A model generated the notes under the pieces. That model ran no database searches. It was not told the origin of the DNA and saw only the letters and a list, made by a program, of their open reading frames with translations. Shown one piece after another: positions 32,172-40,244 of a stretch of DNA of 64,000 nucleotides. The stretch is from Lachnospiraceae bacterium AB2028. Lineage in GTDB: Bacteria > Bacillota > Clostridia > Lachnospirales > Lachnospiraceae. Both the position numbers and the translations under genes were made by a program. Location of the stretch: the NCBI GenBank assembly GCA_000621425.1, contig KK211276.1, forward strand, positions 62,001-126,000, written 5' to 3'. Position 1 is the first letter of the stretch. Every line of letters begins with the position of its first letter.

Positions 32172-32648
32172 TTACGCTTCATTCACAAGCTTTCCGGCCA
32201 TATGCTCAATCTTTAGTTCCAGGCAGCACACTCTCGGAAATGCACTTTGCAATTCTTTTTGAAGGTATTCTTCATCGTCGGTGAATTTGCGGCAGATATT
32301 CGTACAGATCTCCCGCTTCTTTTCATCATCAGTAACTATGCTCATCCGGCCAAAAACAATCACGCTATTTACGTTCAGTGCCCACTCACCTTCTTTTCGA
32401 AAGCCCGCATCCATCACACAATAACTAACCTTGTCACAGGCCTTGATGGCATCAAGCTTATGGCCTTCTTTTGCACAGTGAAAAAACAGTTTATTCTCTG
32501 CTTCGGAAAACCAATGATCAAGGGGCATTCCATAGGGATAACCATCATCTCCAAGTACCGAAAGAACGCCTCTTGGCTGTTCCCTCAGCACCTTGCGACA
32601 TGTTTCCTCACTGACCTGTTGTTTAAATCTTCTCATCTGTCTGAACAT
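32172..32648 (-). CDS. Pyridoxamine 5'-phosphate oxidase-like flavoprotein
   Basis: A 158-residue protein of the split-barrel FMN-binding family, like the nitroimidazole-resistance NimA group. Family pieces: VLREQPRGVLSVLGDDGYPYGMPLDHWF at the N-terminus, LFFHCAKEGHKLDAIKACDKVSYCV in the middle, and WALNVNSVIVFGRMSIV. Its reaction is unknown; nitro-reduction or heme/flavin handling are options for such proteins. GGAG lies 7 bases before the ATG. The 32649-32827 gap upstream shows no gene. Confidence 0.88.
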   Translation of the reverse strand: MFRQMRRFKQQVSEETCRKVLREQPRGVLSVLGDDGYPYGMPLDHWFSEAENKLFFHCAKEGHKLDAIKACDKVSYCVMDAGFRKEGEWALNVNSVIVFGRMSIVTDDEKKREICTNICRKFTDDEEYLQKELQSAFPRVCCLELKIEHMAGKLVNEA

Positions 32649-32827
32649 TTCTCTTCTCCACTTCCGTCTTATACTCCGTTACCGACACTCAAACATTCCA
32701 TAATCTCTCATTAAATCAACTGTTCGGAGATCCATATATTTCACCAATATATTTTGTCTCACATTAGCAGTCTTTTAAATTACCCACGAATGAAACATAC
32801 ATAACTTGCCTCTATACACTGCCGGTC

Positions 32828-33364
32828 CTATATGCTGGCTATAACATATTCACCGTTCTTAAACTTTGCATGGGTTTTATCTGTCTTGAAACCTTTCTTT
32901 CTAAGTTCCGACAGCAGGGTGTTCATATAAAATCCATGCGTGACAGCCACACAATCCACATCTTCCTCAACAATCATTTCTGTAAACAGTCTTGCTCTCT
33001 GCTGTGTTTTGCATATTCCCTCAGCCTGTCTCGGACTATTAAAAAGCCACTGAAGTCTTCCGGACACATTCCATATCCATAATGGCAATTTCCTTCCCAT
33101 ATCAAAACTCGATCTTAGCGGAACCTCATTTATTAGTCCGGTCACCGTTAATTCTTCCTTTGGGAAAAGTCTTTCAGCTGTAGCAAGGGTTCTGGACAGC
33201 TCGCTGATATATATCCTTCTATGTTCAATCCTCTGGATTTCATATTCTTTTTCTTTTATGGGAGCAACATCATACATTCTGCATTCTGCATCAAATTCCT
33301 CTGATGTGCAGCACCTGCTCCAGCAATGATCAACCTCTGCATGCCTGATTAAAACTACTCTCAC
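32828..33364 (-). CDS. Histidine phosphatase-like protein
   Basis: A 178-residue protein of the phosphoglycerate mutase-like superfamily. The phospho-histidine motif appears as LIRHAE (His8, RHAE rather than the usual RHG) and a second His in VAVTHGFYMNTL; an Arg in YISELSRTLATAERLF matches the third site. The unusual RHAE motif with an adjacent Cys-rich stretch (CWSRCC) places it in a divergent subgroup. The substrate is unknown. It appears to be a single-gene unit. Confidence 0.82.
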   Translation of the reverse strand: MRVVLIRHAEVDHCWSRCCTSEEFDAECRMYDVAPIKEKEYEIQRIEHRRIYISELSRTLATAERLFPKEELTVTGLINEVPLRSSFDMGRKLPLWIWNVSGRLQWLFNSPRQAEGICKTQQRARLFTEMIVEEDVDCVAVTHGFYMNTLLSELRKKGFKTDKTHAKFKNGEYVIASI

Positions 33365-33441
33365 CCTATATCCCCTTAAACTTATCTAAACAGCACATCT
33401 ATGCAATCGTCATCCAGGTTACCATTTGTTTGAAATAATAA

Positions 33442-33990
33442 TCACGACAATTTCGGCTCAGCATTCAAAATCACATTTTGGATAGCTTCATCAAGCTGTT
33501 CCCTATCGGCTGACTGAATCGAAATATCATCACCGAATAATTCCTTCAGCTCACGCCTTACGCCCTCCCTGAATTCATCCTCCGTCATTTTCCGTTCTGC
33601 GATCGCATAAGCATCCTGGGTCCTAAAAATATGGAATGCCCTGATATCTTCTGCTTCTTTTTCGTCTCCATCCAAAAAACTGCGGTATGAATCAATAATA
33701 CGCTCAACAGACACATTATTTCCTGTTATAAAATTGTAATAGCTTACCCGCACATAAAGACCGTTTTCATCCTGAATTTCAAAGTTCTTAATTTTATCTT
33801 CATCATATTCAAGATCATTTACATCACAGTCAATAAAAAGATCATTGCAGTAACCTATTCGGGTATACATTAATTCTTCTCTCTTTTGTGTTTCTTCTGC
33901 TTTTATTCTGAAAAAAATAATGCCTGTAGCCGCTACGCAAATAGCTGCCACAATACAGACTAATGCAATAATAACAGCTTTCTTCTTCAA
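33442..33990 (-). CDS. Hypothetical membrane-anchored protein (182 aa)
   Basis: Not recognised. An N-terminal membrane segment (about residues 5-28), then a charged extracytoplasmic domain (EETQKREELMYTRIGYC, RVSYYNFITGNNVSVERIIDSYR, EFREGVRRELKELFGDD). It starts with TTG, with AGGAG 9 bases upstream; no later ATG is a good alternative. A large palindromic element lies just upstream and may overlap its leader. Confidence 0.7.
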   Translation of the reverse strand: MKKKAVIIALVCIVAAICVAATGIIFFRIKAEETQKREELMYTRIGYCNDLFIDCDVNDLEYDEDKIKNFEIQDENGLYVRVSYYNFITGNNVSVERIIDSYRSFLDGDEKEAEDIRAFHIFRTQDAYAIAERKMTEDEFREGVRRELKELFGDDISIQSADREQLDEAIQNVILNAEPKLS

Positions 33991-34014
33991 GACTATCGTC
34001 TCCTTCTGTCACGC

Positions 34015-34159
34015 AATTAATAATTAAAACTTCCCACTTGTTGTATACCACTAACTTCCTCACACCGGTAGCTTGCCTGACGGTGGTGCCAGTTCGCAGA
34101 GTCTCACTAAAACACCGTCAGGCAAGACTACACGGTGTGGGAAGTTTTAGTTAATAATT
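34015..34159. repeat. Nested palindromic element
   Basis: The outer left arm AATTAAAACTTCCCAC (34022-34037) matches the reverse of the right arm GTGGGAAGTTTTAGTT (34137-34152). An inner left arm, CTAACTTCCTCACACCG (34051-34067), can pair with the same right arm, and TTGCCTGACGGTG (34073-34085) pairs perfectly with CACCGTCAGGCAA (34112-34124). One right arm with two competing left arms is unusual. It could be a miniature transposable element or a switching RNA leader for the 182-aa gene; no target-site duplication is clear. Confidence 0.65.
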
Positions 34160-34200
34160 TGTTCTCCCGACAATATGCACAAATATCCGTCCTTGCCATA

Positions 34201-34509
34201 TCAGTCACCGTTCTTCTTCATACACTCATTCATAGCTTCATTTGCCTCTTCATCCCAGACCGTTCTTTCAGGTCCCAGAGTACCGTACATTGTATTCTCA
34301 AATGAATAGGTACTCTTACCGGTCTTGATAAGCCTTTCGTTTTCCACATCATCACTAAAGGTTCCAAGCCTGTCATATATATCCTGCGTTATCTCGTAGT
34401 CATACTGCTCCCGCCCCTCTCTGCTGGTGTACATTATTTCAGCAAAGTAGCGTTTCGTATCCGGATCATAGTATGCCGTCCAATTATTTCCCTGCTTTTT
34501 AGTTTTCAT
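34201..34509 (-). CDS. Hypothetical protein (102 aa)
   Basis: Not recognised. A small soluble protein rich in Tyr, Glu and Asn. It begins MKTKKQGNNWTAYYDPDTKR and has a conserved-looking centre (EIMYTSREGREQYDYEITQDIYDRLG) and an acidic helical end. It lies 45 bases after the frameshifted SUKH gene on the same strand. Its position beside an immunity-type gene could mean a shared toxin/immunity origin; the sequence itself does not show this. Confidence 0.65.
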   Translation of the reverse strand: MKTKKQGNNWTAYYDPDTKRYFAEIMYTSREGREQYDYEITQDIYDRLGTFSDDVENERLIKTGKSTYSFENTMYGTLGPERTVWDEEANEAMNECMKKNGD

Positions 34510-34554
34510 TTTTCAATCCCCCTTTATGCATTCCGTCTGTTTTACTCCATACAC

Positions 34555-35165
34555 TTATTTACTCCAAATATTAACATCCTTCAAAGCACCGCTTTCATAC
34601 TCTTCTGCCAGTTCTTCAGCTGTCCTGCCGTCAATTTTATTTCTGTATTCTTCATTCAGGAACTGATAATGGGATTTCCAATAATCATTATCTATATCCT
34701 CCTGCCAGGAAGCAGATTCAAGTAGAACAAAATACAGAAAACCATCAAAAGAATCTGCAACTAATACGGGACCGCTGTAATCGTCGTGATAGTACAAAAC
34801 AACCCGGGGCTCATCCATATTCTTCTCATACAAAAAGCAAAACAGATCGCCGCCTCCGTTTTGTGCAAACGGAATCAGCCGCACATCCGAATTCATCATA
34901 ACGCCTTCATCTTCTTCTCTCCAGGAGATCCATTCCTTTAATTCCTCTATCCTTTTAGGTATGTCATCAAAAAAAGCGGTTCACAGTCACATTCCACCAT
35001 CATAAATGAACTAGGATCATTTATATATTTATCCCTGTTTTCCCTAAACTCCTGAACGCTCAATTCCATCCACTCCATAATACCTTTGGAATGGAGTTCT
35101 CGCCATTTCTTAGGAAACTTAATATTCAGAATTTCTTCAATCTGATCTAATTTCATCTCATTCAT
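34555..35165 (-). pseudogene. Frameshifted SUKH (SMI1/KNR4) protein
   Basis: Two reading frames form one SMI1/KNR4-type protein. The first frame (35165-34947) gives LDQIEEILNIKFPKKWRELHSKG, the typical SUKH start; after Glu-Pro-Leu-Phe it runs into a stop. The second frame takes over as FDDIPKRIEELKEWISWREED and continues through FAQNGGGDLFCFLY and VVLYYHDDYSG to 34555. The break is at a run of seven T on the minus strand (34969-34975); eight T would restore one 200-residue protein. SUKH proteins are commonly immunity proteins of polymorphic toxins or nuclease inhibitors. A sequencing error in the run or true phase variation is possible. Confidence 0.75.
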
Positions 35166-35170
35166 CCCCC

Positions 35171-35698
35171 TTATTTCTTAAGATGCTCACCTATAATCTT
35201 TTCCATCCATATCATGTCATACCAGCGTCCGAACTTATAACCGCACTTATGGAATTCTCCAACTTTCGTATATCCAAGATGCTCATGAAACTCTGCACTG
35301 TTCTTTGTAAGATACTCATCCTCAACTTCAGGATATCCGATACAGGCATACAGGTTCAGTATGCCCTGAACTTTCAGCTTTTCTTCCAAAGCCTCATAAA
35401 GCATACGACCCATACCATTTTTTCGTTCATTGTGATCAATATAGATTGTGGTTTCACAGGACCAGTCATAAGCAGCCCTTGCCTTAAAAACACCGGCATA
35501 GGCATATCCCTTGATCAAGCCTTTGTCTTCAATTACCAGATATGGATAGCGTTTCATAATACTTTCCATCCTTGTTGAGAATTCATCCAGGGACGGAGTA
35601 TCATATTCAAAAGTAATCGCCGTGTTTTGGACATAATAAGCATATATTTCCAAAAGGCGTTTTACATCTGATATCTTTGCATCACGAATTTCAGTCAT
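35171..35698 (-). CDS. Phosphinothricin acetyltransferase-like GNAT protein
   Basis: A 175-residue acetyltransferase of the Pat/Bar-like GNAT group: EIRDAKISDVKRLLEIYAYY at the N-terminus, AITFEYDTPSLDEF, KGYAYAGVFKARAAYDWSCETTIYID and HLGYTKVGEFHKCGYKFGRWYDMIWMEK near the end. Members acetylate methionine sulfoximine or phosphinothricin-like amines; the true acceptor here is unknown. The ATG at 35698 has GGAG 9 bases upstream. A longer in-frame start at 35845 would overlap the racemase fragment and lacks such a site. Confidence 0.85.
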   Translation of the reverse strand: MTEIRDAKISDVKRLLEIYAYYVQNTAITFEYDTPSLDEFSTRMESIMKRYPYLVIEDKGLIKGYAYAGVFKARAAYDWSCETTIYIDHNERKNGMGRMLYEALEEKLKVQGILNLYACIGYPEVEDEYLTKNSAEFHEHLGYTKVGEFHKCGYKFGRWYDMIWMEKIIGEHLKK

Positions 35699-35789
35699 AC
35701 CGATTTTCTCCATTATATAAGCACGCACTCTTTTGCTCATTCCCACAGGCATCACTATACCAGTAGACACATGGTACGACAGCTCCCTG

Positions 35790-36047
35790 TCATTCGGATA
35801 GTGCAAATCTAGCAGCGCTCTCCGCATGGATAATTGTTGTATCAAACACAGGAAGGACAGAATCCTCCTGGCTTATAAGAAGCCCTATTTCAGTACAGCC
35901 CAGGATTACGGCCTCAGCTCCCCTGTCCTTCAGCTTTCTTATTATTTCAGAATATGCAGCTCTTGAATCATCCTTGATCACTCCGCAGCAGAGTTCATCA
36001 AAGATCACATTATTCACAACTGCTATGTCATCGCCTTCCGGAATCAA
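35790..36047 (-). pseudogene. Aspartate/glutamate racemase, C-terminal fragment
   Basis: Only the last third of an aspartate racemase-family protein is left. Just before the first possible start (TTG) the frame reads Glu-Arg-Gly-Phe-Glu-Val-Leu, then IPEGDDIAVVNNVIFDELC and AVILGCTEIGLLI with the second catalytic Cys. A stop codon lies 11 codons upstream of the TTG, and the region carrying the first catalytic Cys is absent. It looks like a deletion relic next to the unrelated 75-aa gene. Confidence 0.75.
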
Positions 36048-36271
36048 TACCTCAAAACCCCTTTCTGAACCCTGTCATTCAGCAAATACAGGAAGTCATT
36101 CCAGATAACTTTCCTTCGTTCCGGTGGCAATGCATTTATTTCATTATCTATATTCTCAAACAACTTATCCATATCATTGCAGAGTGCTCTTTGCATTCTT
36201 ACGGTAAGATCACCTTTTACACCACCGGATATATACAAATTAACGGTTTCATTAAGTATCATGATTTCCAT
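36044..36271 (-). CDS. Hypothetical protein (75 aa)
   Basis: Not recognised. A small protein with a short beta start (MEIMILNETVNLYISGGVKG) and a helical remainder (LFENIDNEINALPPERRKVIWNDFLYLL). AGGAG lies close upstream; ATG at 36271 or 36262 are both possible. Its 3' end meets the racemase fragment with a 4-base overlap at what looks like a deletion junction, so its last residues may be from the fusion rather than original. Confidence 0.5.
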   Translation of the reverse strand: MEIMILNETVNLYISGGVKGDLTVRMQRALCNDMDKLFENIDNEINALPPERRKVIWNDFLYLLNDRVQKGVLRY

Positions 36272-36280
36272 ATCTCCTTG

Positions 36281-37690
36281 TTAACGCGATAACAATACGA
36301 CAGTCTCCACATGCACCGTCTGCGGAAACATGTCGCAGGTTCGGTACTTCCTTATCTTATATCCCCTATCACATAGATATCTTAAATCTCTTGCTAATGT
36401 TGCGCTGTCGCAGCTTACATAGACGATCCTTTCGGGAACAGTATTTACCACCACTTCAAGAGCCTTTTCATCCATGCCCTTTCTCGGAGGATCCATCACT
36501 ATCACATCTGCCTTTATTTCATTCTTATGCTCCTGCAGATAATCCTCTGCCGGTGCGCAGATGAATTCAGCGTTTGTGATGCCGTTGTTCACCATGTTTT
36601 CTTTTGCATCATCTATTGCCTGAGGCACTATCTCTATGCCGTGAACCATTTTTGCCTTTGATGCCATAGACAGTGTTATAGTACCTATACCACAGCAGAG
36701 ATCCCACACTTCTTCATTTCCTGTAAGTCCCGCATAGGACACCGCTATTCCATAAAGCTTTTCTACCTGAATAGGATTGACCTGATAGAATGATAGTGGA
36801 GAGATATTGAATGCAAGGCTATTAGCATTGAAGGTATTTTCGAAATCTCCCTCCGGATTCCTGACACTCATTCTGTCACAGATAACATCTTTTCCGTATA
36901 TGGTGTGATAATTATCCCCCATTATCACATTTGTATTCTTTTTATTTACGCTGTAAGAAATACTGTCAACGCCCAGATCACTAAGACCAGCAATTAACTC
37001 ATCCTTATGTGGTATATCATCCCCATTTATCACAAGACATACCATCTTCTCGCCGGTACTAAATCCTTTACGTAAAAGTGCGTGTCTGACCAGTCCCTTT
37101 CCGGTCTTTTCATCATAGGGTTCAACATGATTCTTTTTCATGAATGAAAGTATGCATTTTAATATCTCACTATTTGACTCATCGCCCAGCATACATTCCG
37201 TGGTAGATATTATTGAATGTGTACGGCCTGCATAGAATCCGCATACTATATCGCCGTCTTTATTTTTTCCGAAAGGGTACTGGGCTTTATTTCTGTACCT
37301 AAGAGCATCCCCGTCCATTCCGACTATCGGTTCTGAAATACTTTCTATGAGTTCTGCATCAAAGCCCCCAAGCCTTATGAGATTATTCCTTACCTTTTCT
37401 TCTTTAAATTTAAGCTGGGCTGCATAATCCATTTCCATCAGCTGGCAGCCGCCACACCTCTTTGCATTTTCGCAGGCAGGTTTGACACGAAAAGGAGAAG
37501 GCTTTACAACCTTCTCCACTCTCGCATATGCATAATTCTTTTTTGCCTTGGTTATACCGGCAGTGACAGTATCCCCCGGTATTGCATCCTTTACAAAAAG
37601 GGTATATCCGTCTATATGGCCTATACCTTCACCGCCTGTGCCTATATCACTTATGCTGACATCCACCAGCTCATTTTTCTCATATTTCAT
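36281..37690 (-). CDS. RlmD/RumA-like 23S rRNA (uracil-C5)-methyltransferase
   Basis: Predicted SAM-dependent methylation of a uridine C5 in RNA. The 469-residue protein has an N-terminal TRAM domain (VDVSISDIGTGGEGIGHIDGYTLFVKDAIPGD), an iron-sulfur motif (CENAKRCGGCQ, with a further Cys later), and a C-terminal Rossmann methyltransferase (DLCCGIGTIT, VMDPPRKGMDEK, and the nucleophile in VYVSCDSATLARDL). Whether it modifies the RlmCD position in 23S rRNA or a tRNA cannot be told. The ATG at 37690 is used; a TTG three codons earlier is also in frame. It follows yhaM by 17 bases. Confidence 0.93.
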   Translation of the reverse strand: MKYEKNELVDVSISDIGTGGEGIGHIDGYTLFVKDAIPGDTVTAGITKAKKNYAYARVEKVVKPSPFRVKPACENAKRCGGCQLMEMDYAAQLKFKEEKVRNNLIRLGGFDAELIESISEPIVGMDGDALRYRNKAQYPFGKNKDGDIVCGFYAGRTHSIISTTECMLGDESNSEILKCILSFMKKNHVEPYDEKTGKGLVRHALLRKGFSTGEKMVCLVINGDDIPHKDELIAGLSDLGVDSISYSVNKKNTNVIMGDNYHTIYGKDVICDRMSVRNPEGDFENTFNANSLAFNISPLSFYQVNPIQVEKLYGIAVSYAGLTGNEEVWDLCCGIGTITLSMASKAKMVHGIEIVPQAIDDAKENMVNNGITNAEFICAPAEDYLQEHKNEIKADVIVMDPPRKGMDEKALEVVVNTVPERIVYVSCDSATLARDLRYLCDRGYKIRKYRTCDMFPQTVHVETVVLLSR

Positions 37691-37707
37691 TATTCTCAAT
37701 TTACCGA

Positions 37708-38640
37708 TCAGGTTTTTCTTATATTGCTGTCAAGAAATTTGTTGAAACCCATCCATTCCGTCTGGTCGCTTGCGTTAATGCTTTCCTTGAAGGTCTCGAT
37801 CTTTGCATCCATATTGTCTGCCATGGAAAGCGCAAGAGCCTCAATAAGCGCCGGTTTCTTGGGCGACCCGAATTCCAGCTGGCCGTGATGAGCAAGTATA
37901 CAGTGCTGGACTTCATTTTTAAGCAGTTCCGGAAATCCGCTTATCTTATCCATATGCTCCTTTGCCATCTGGGCACCGATTATGATATGACCCACCAGCT
38001 GTCCCGCATCCGTATAATCATTATCCGGAAAAAGTGACAGTTCCTTGGTTTTGCCTATATCATGCAACAGCGCACATGTAACCAGAAGGTCCCTGTTCAG
38101 AACAGGATAATTTCCGCACATAAAATCACAGAGTTTTGTAACGCTCAGCGTGTGCTCTAAAAGACCGCCTATGAATGCATGGTGAACGGTCTTGGCCGCT
38201 GATGACTTTCTAAATACTGCAGAAGTTTCCTCGTCACTAAAGAACGACTCAAGCAAAAGTTTCAGGTACGGGTTTTCAACAGACTCAACCAGTCCCGTCA
38301 GTTCCTTATACATTTCATCAATATTCTTGGTTGTGACAGGCATGTAATCACCGGGATCGTATTCATCTTCACTGCACTTCCTGATGCTGTTTGCCCTGAA
38401 CTGCTTGGCATTATTAAAGATGATCACATCGCCTTTTACCTCTATGAAATCTCCTGCCTCGTACTCACGGATACCGGGATCGTAGGGTGACCAGACCTTA
38501 GTATCTATTGTGCCGGTTTTGTCCTGCAAGACTAAGCTGTCATAAGGTTTACCGTTCTTGGTTTCCGTAGAAATCTTGGATTTACAGTAGTAAATCCCAT
38601 CGATCCTGTTGCCGTCTTCAAAATCCTTTATGTATTTCAT
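37708..38640 (-). CDS. yhaM: 3'-5' exoribonuclease YhaM-like
   Basis: Predicted 3'-5' exonuclease for RNA turnover. The 310-residue protein has an N-terminal OB fold (about 1-100; DSLVLQDKTGTIDTKVW) and an HD domain (about 155-290) with VHHAFIGGLLEHTLSV, CALLHDIGKTKEL, GHIIIGAQM and HCILAHHGQLEFGSP, the arrangement known for Bacillus YhaM. The length matches that family. It precedes the methyltransferase gene and follows the HtrA-like gene in one direction, probably in one operon. Confidence 0.93.
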   Translation of the reverse strand: MKYIKDFEDGNRIDGIYYCKSKISTETKNGKPYDSLVLQDKTGTIDTKVWSPYDPGIREYEAGDFIEVKGDVIIFNNAKQFRANSIRKCSEDEYDPGDYMPVTTKNIDEMYKELTGLVESVENPYLKLLLESFFSDEETSAVFRKSSAAKTVHHAFIGGLLEHTLSVTKLCDFMCGNYPVLNRDLLVTCALLHDIGKTKELSLFPDNDYTDAGQLVGHIIIGAQMAKEHMDKISGFPELLKNEVQHCILAHHGQLEFGSPKKPALIEALALSMADNMDAKIETFKESINASDQTEWMGFNKFLDSNIRKT

Positions 38641-38685
38641 AGAGTCTCCTTTTTCTATTTATCTTTACTTTTCAAAATATTTATA

Positions 38686-40230
38686 TTAGCCCACTGTGTC
38701 ATCAAACACATCCGGCTCTACTTCAACCGACATCTGTACATACTGTGTGCCGTTTGTCCGGGCATATTCCACGGTGATGTTTTCGCCTGGATCACAGCTA
38801 TGCAGCGCCGCCATATATTCATCCACGGTTTTAACTGACATATCCCCGATCCTTACTATCACATCGCCTCTGTTCAATCCTGCTTTCATTGCCGGTGAAT
38901 CCATATCCACATCAGTTATATATACGCCCTCCGGCACGTCATATGCCTGCATGACATCAGCCGGCACCTCAGCAAGGTGGTTGCCAAGATAAATACGTTC
39001 TTGGGAATTTGAAAGATCCTCTATCAGCTGCTTTATGGAACTTATGCCATAGGCATATATAAGATTTTCCATCCCGCTTTCGTGATGGTCGCTGCAGATG
39101 ATACCTACCACCTGCCCTCTCACATTCGTAAGGATTCCGCTTGCATCTACACTTGCATAAATATCTGTTGTAAGCAAATGGTATGCTGCATCAGTTTCGT
39201 TGATTTTGGTCTGTGCGGAAGTAACCGAACCATAGCATACGGAACTGTTTCCCAAAGGCATTCCCGCAGCAATCACCGCGTTTCCGGTAATGCTCCTTGC
39301 CGATGAATTTCCAATGGTTGCTATCGTATAAGAATCCTTTGCGCCCTCCGGAATAGCATTTAACTTTATTGCATAGATTGCAAGACCTGTCTCATGATCC
39401 ATACGCCTCATATAAACAGACCGGGTACTGTCCCCGCTGGGGAATTTCATTGTCAGTCCGTCAGGCGATGAAATCTTTATTCTGTTGCTATCCGCAAGTA
39501 TCAGCAGCTCATATCCGTTTTCACCGATTATGACTCCTGTTGTACGCCTCTCCCGAAGCTCATCCTCGTTGAACCAGTCATCAATTCCCTGGTCTGCAGT
39601 CAGTACCACCAGGCTCTTTGATACCTCACCGGACATGGAATACATCTTCCGGTAAAGCTGCATGTAGTCCTCAAGCTCCACCTCACGGTCATCAGACGCC
39701 GATGCCTGCGAAGATTCCGTAGCCGGTGTTGTACCGGAAGTAGCGCCATTTTCACCGTTGCTATTTTCCACATCATCATCGCTCAAGCTCATTTCTTCTA
39801 TGGGCTTTTCAACCTCTATCTGGGCAGGTCCGGATGATGCGTCCGAATCTACAGGCTCGGTTCCGGGAGAGACCTCCGGATCATCCAAAGGCCTTACTGC
39901 CTCTACCGGATACTCCTCTTCCGCAACATTTTCATTCAGTTCCACCGGCATCAGTTTTATGTCCTGATCCGATGTGATCCATTTGCTCAGAAGGGGCTCC
40001 ATCAAAAGAAAGGTAAGGCAGGCGATGACACCAAAAAGAACAGCCATTCCCGAAGTAAACAGGGAACGCTTTATAAGTTTTTTCTTATTGACCGGGCGTT
40101 CTCTTATCTTTTCCCGGATAAAGTCATAATCGCTTTTTTCCTCCGGGGTGTTTTTTTCGACAGATTCAGAACCTGCACTTTTTTTTTCGTCTTCTATCTT
40201 ATTTTTTTCGTTTTCTTCTTTAGTACTCAT
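38686..40230 (-). CDS. HtrA-like membrane protein with PDZ domain, catalytic triad apparently lost
   Basis: A 514-residue protein: acidic cytoplasmic N-terminus, one membrane segment (about 60-85), a Ser/Glu-rich linker, a trypsin-like double barrel (about 195-410) and a PDZ domain (about 415-505; ITDVDMDSPAMKAGLNRGDVIVRIGD). Active HtrA proteins have TNNHV, D-L-A-V and GNSGGP; here the matching places read YELLILADSN, TGLAIYA and DASGIL. All three catalytic residues appear changed, so a binding or adaptor role is more likely than proteolysis. The ATG at 40230 is used; an upstream TTG is also in frame. It follows the metallopeptidase-like gene by 14 bases. Confidence 0.83.
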   Translation of the reverse strand: MSTKEENEKNKIEDEKKSAGSESVEKNTPEEKSDYDFIREKIRERPVNKKKLIKRSLFTSGMAVLFGVIACLTFLLMEPLLSKWITSDQDIKLMPVELNENVAEEEYPVEAVRPLDDPEVSPGTEPVDSDASSGPAQIEVEKPIEEMSLSDDDVENSNGENGATSGTTPATESSQASASDDREVELEDYMQLYRKMYSMSGEVSKSLVVLTADQGIDDWFNEDELRERRTTGVIIGENGYELLILADSNRIKISSPDGLTMKFPSGDSTRSVYMRRMDHETGLAIYAIKLNAIPEGAKDSYTIATIGNSSARSITGNAVIAAGMPLGNSSVCYGSVTSAQTKINETDAAYHLLTTDIYASVDASGILTNVRGQVVGIICSDHHESGMENLIYAYGISSIKQLIEDLSNSQERIYLGNHLAEVPADVMQAYDVPEGVYITDVDMDSPAMKAGLNRGDVIVRIGDMSVKTVDEYMAALHSCDPGENITVEYARTNGTQYVQMSVEVEPDVFDDTVG

Positions 40231-40244
40231 TTCCACAAATCTCT

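Noticed and set aside
34555-35165. Two separate small genes
   Set aside because: The two frames together match one SUKH protein and meet at a homopolymer, so a frameshift explains them better.
35699-35845. 44-residue N-terminal extension of the GNAT protein
   Set aside because: It overlaps the racemase fragment and has no ribosome binding site; the ATG at 35698 has one and fits the family start.
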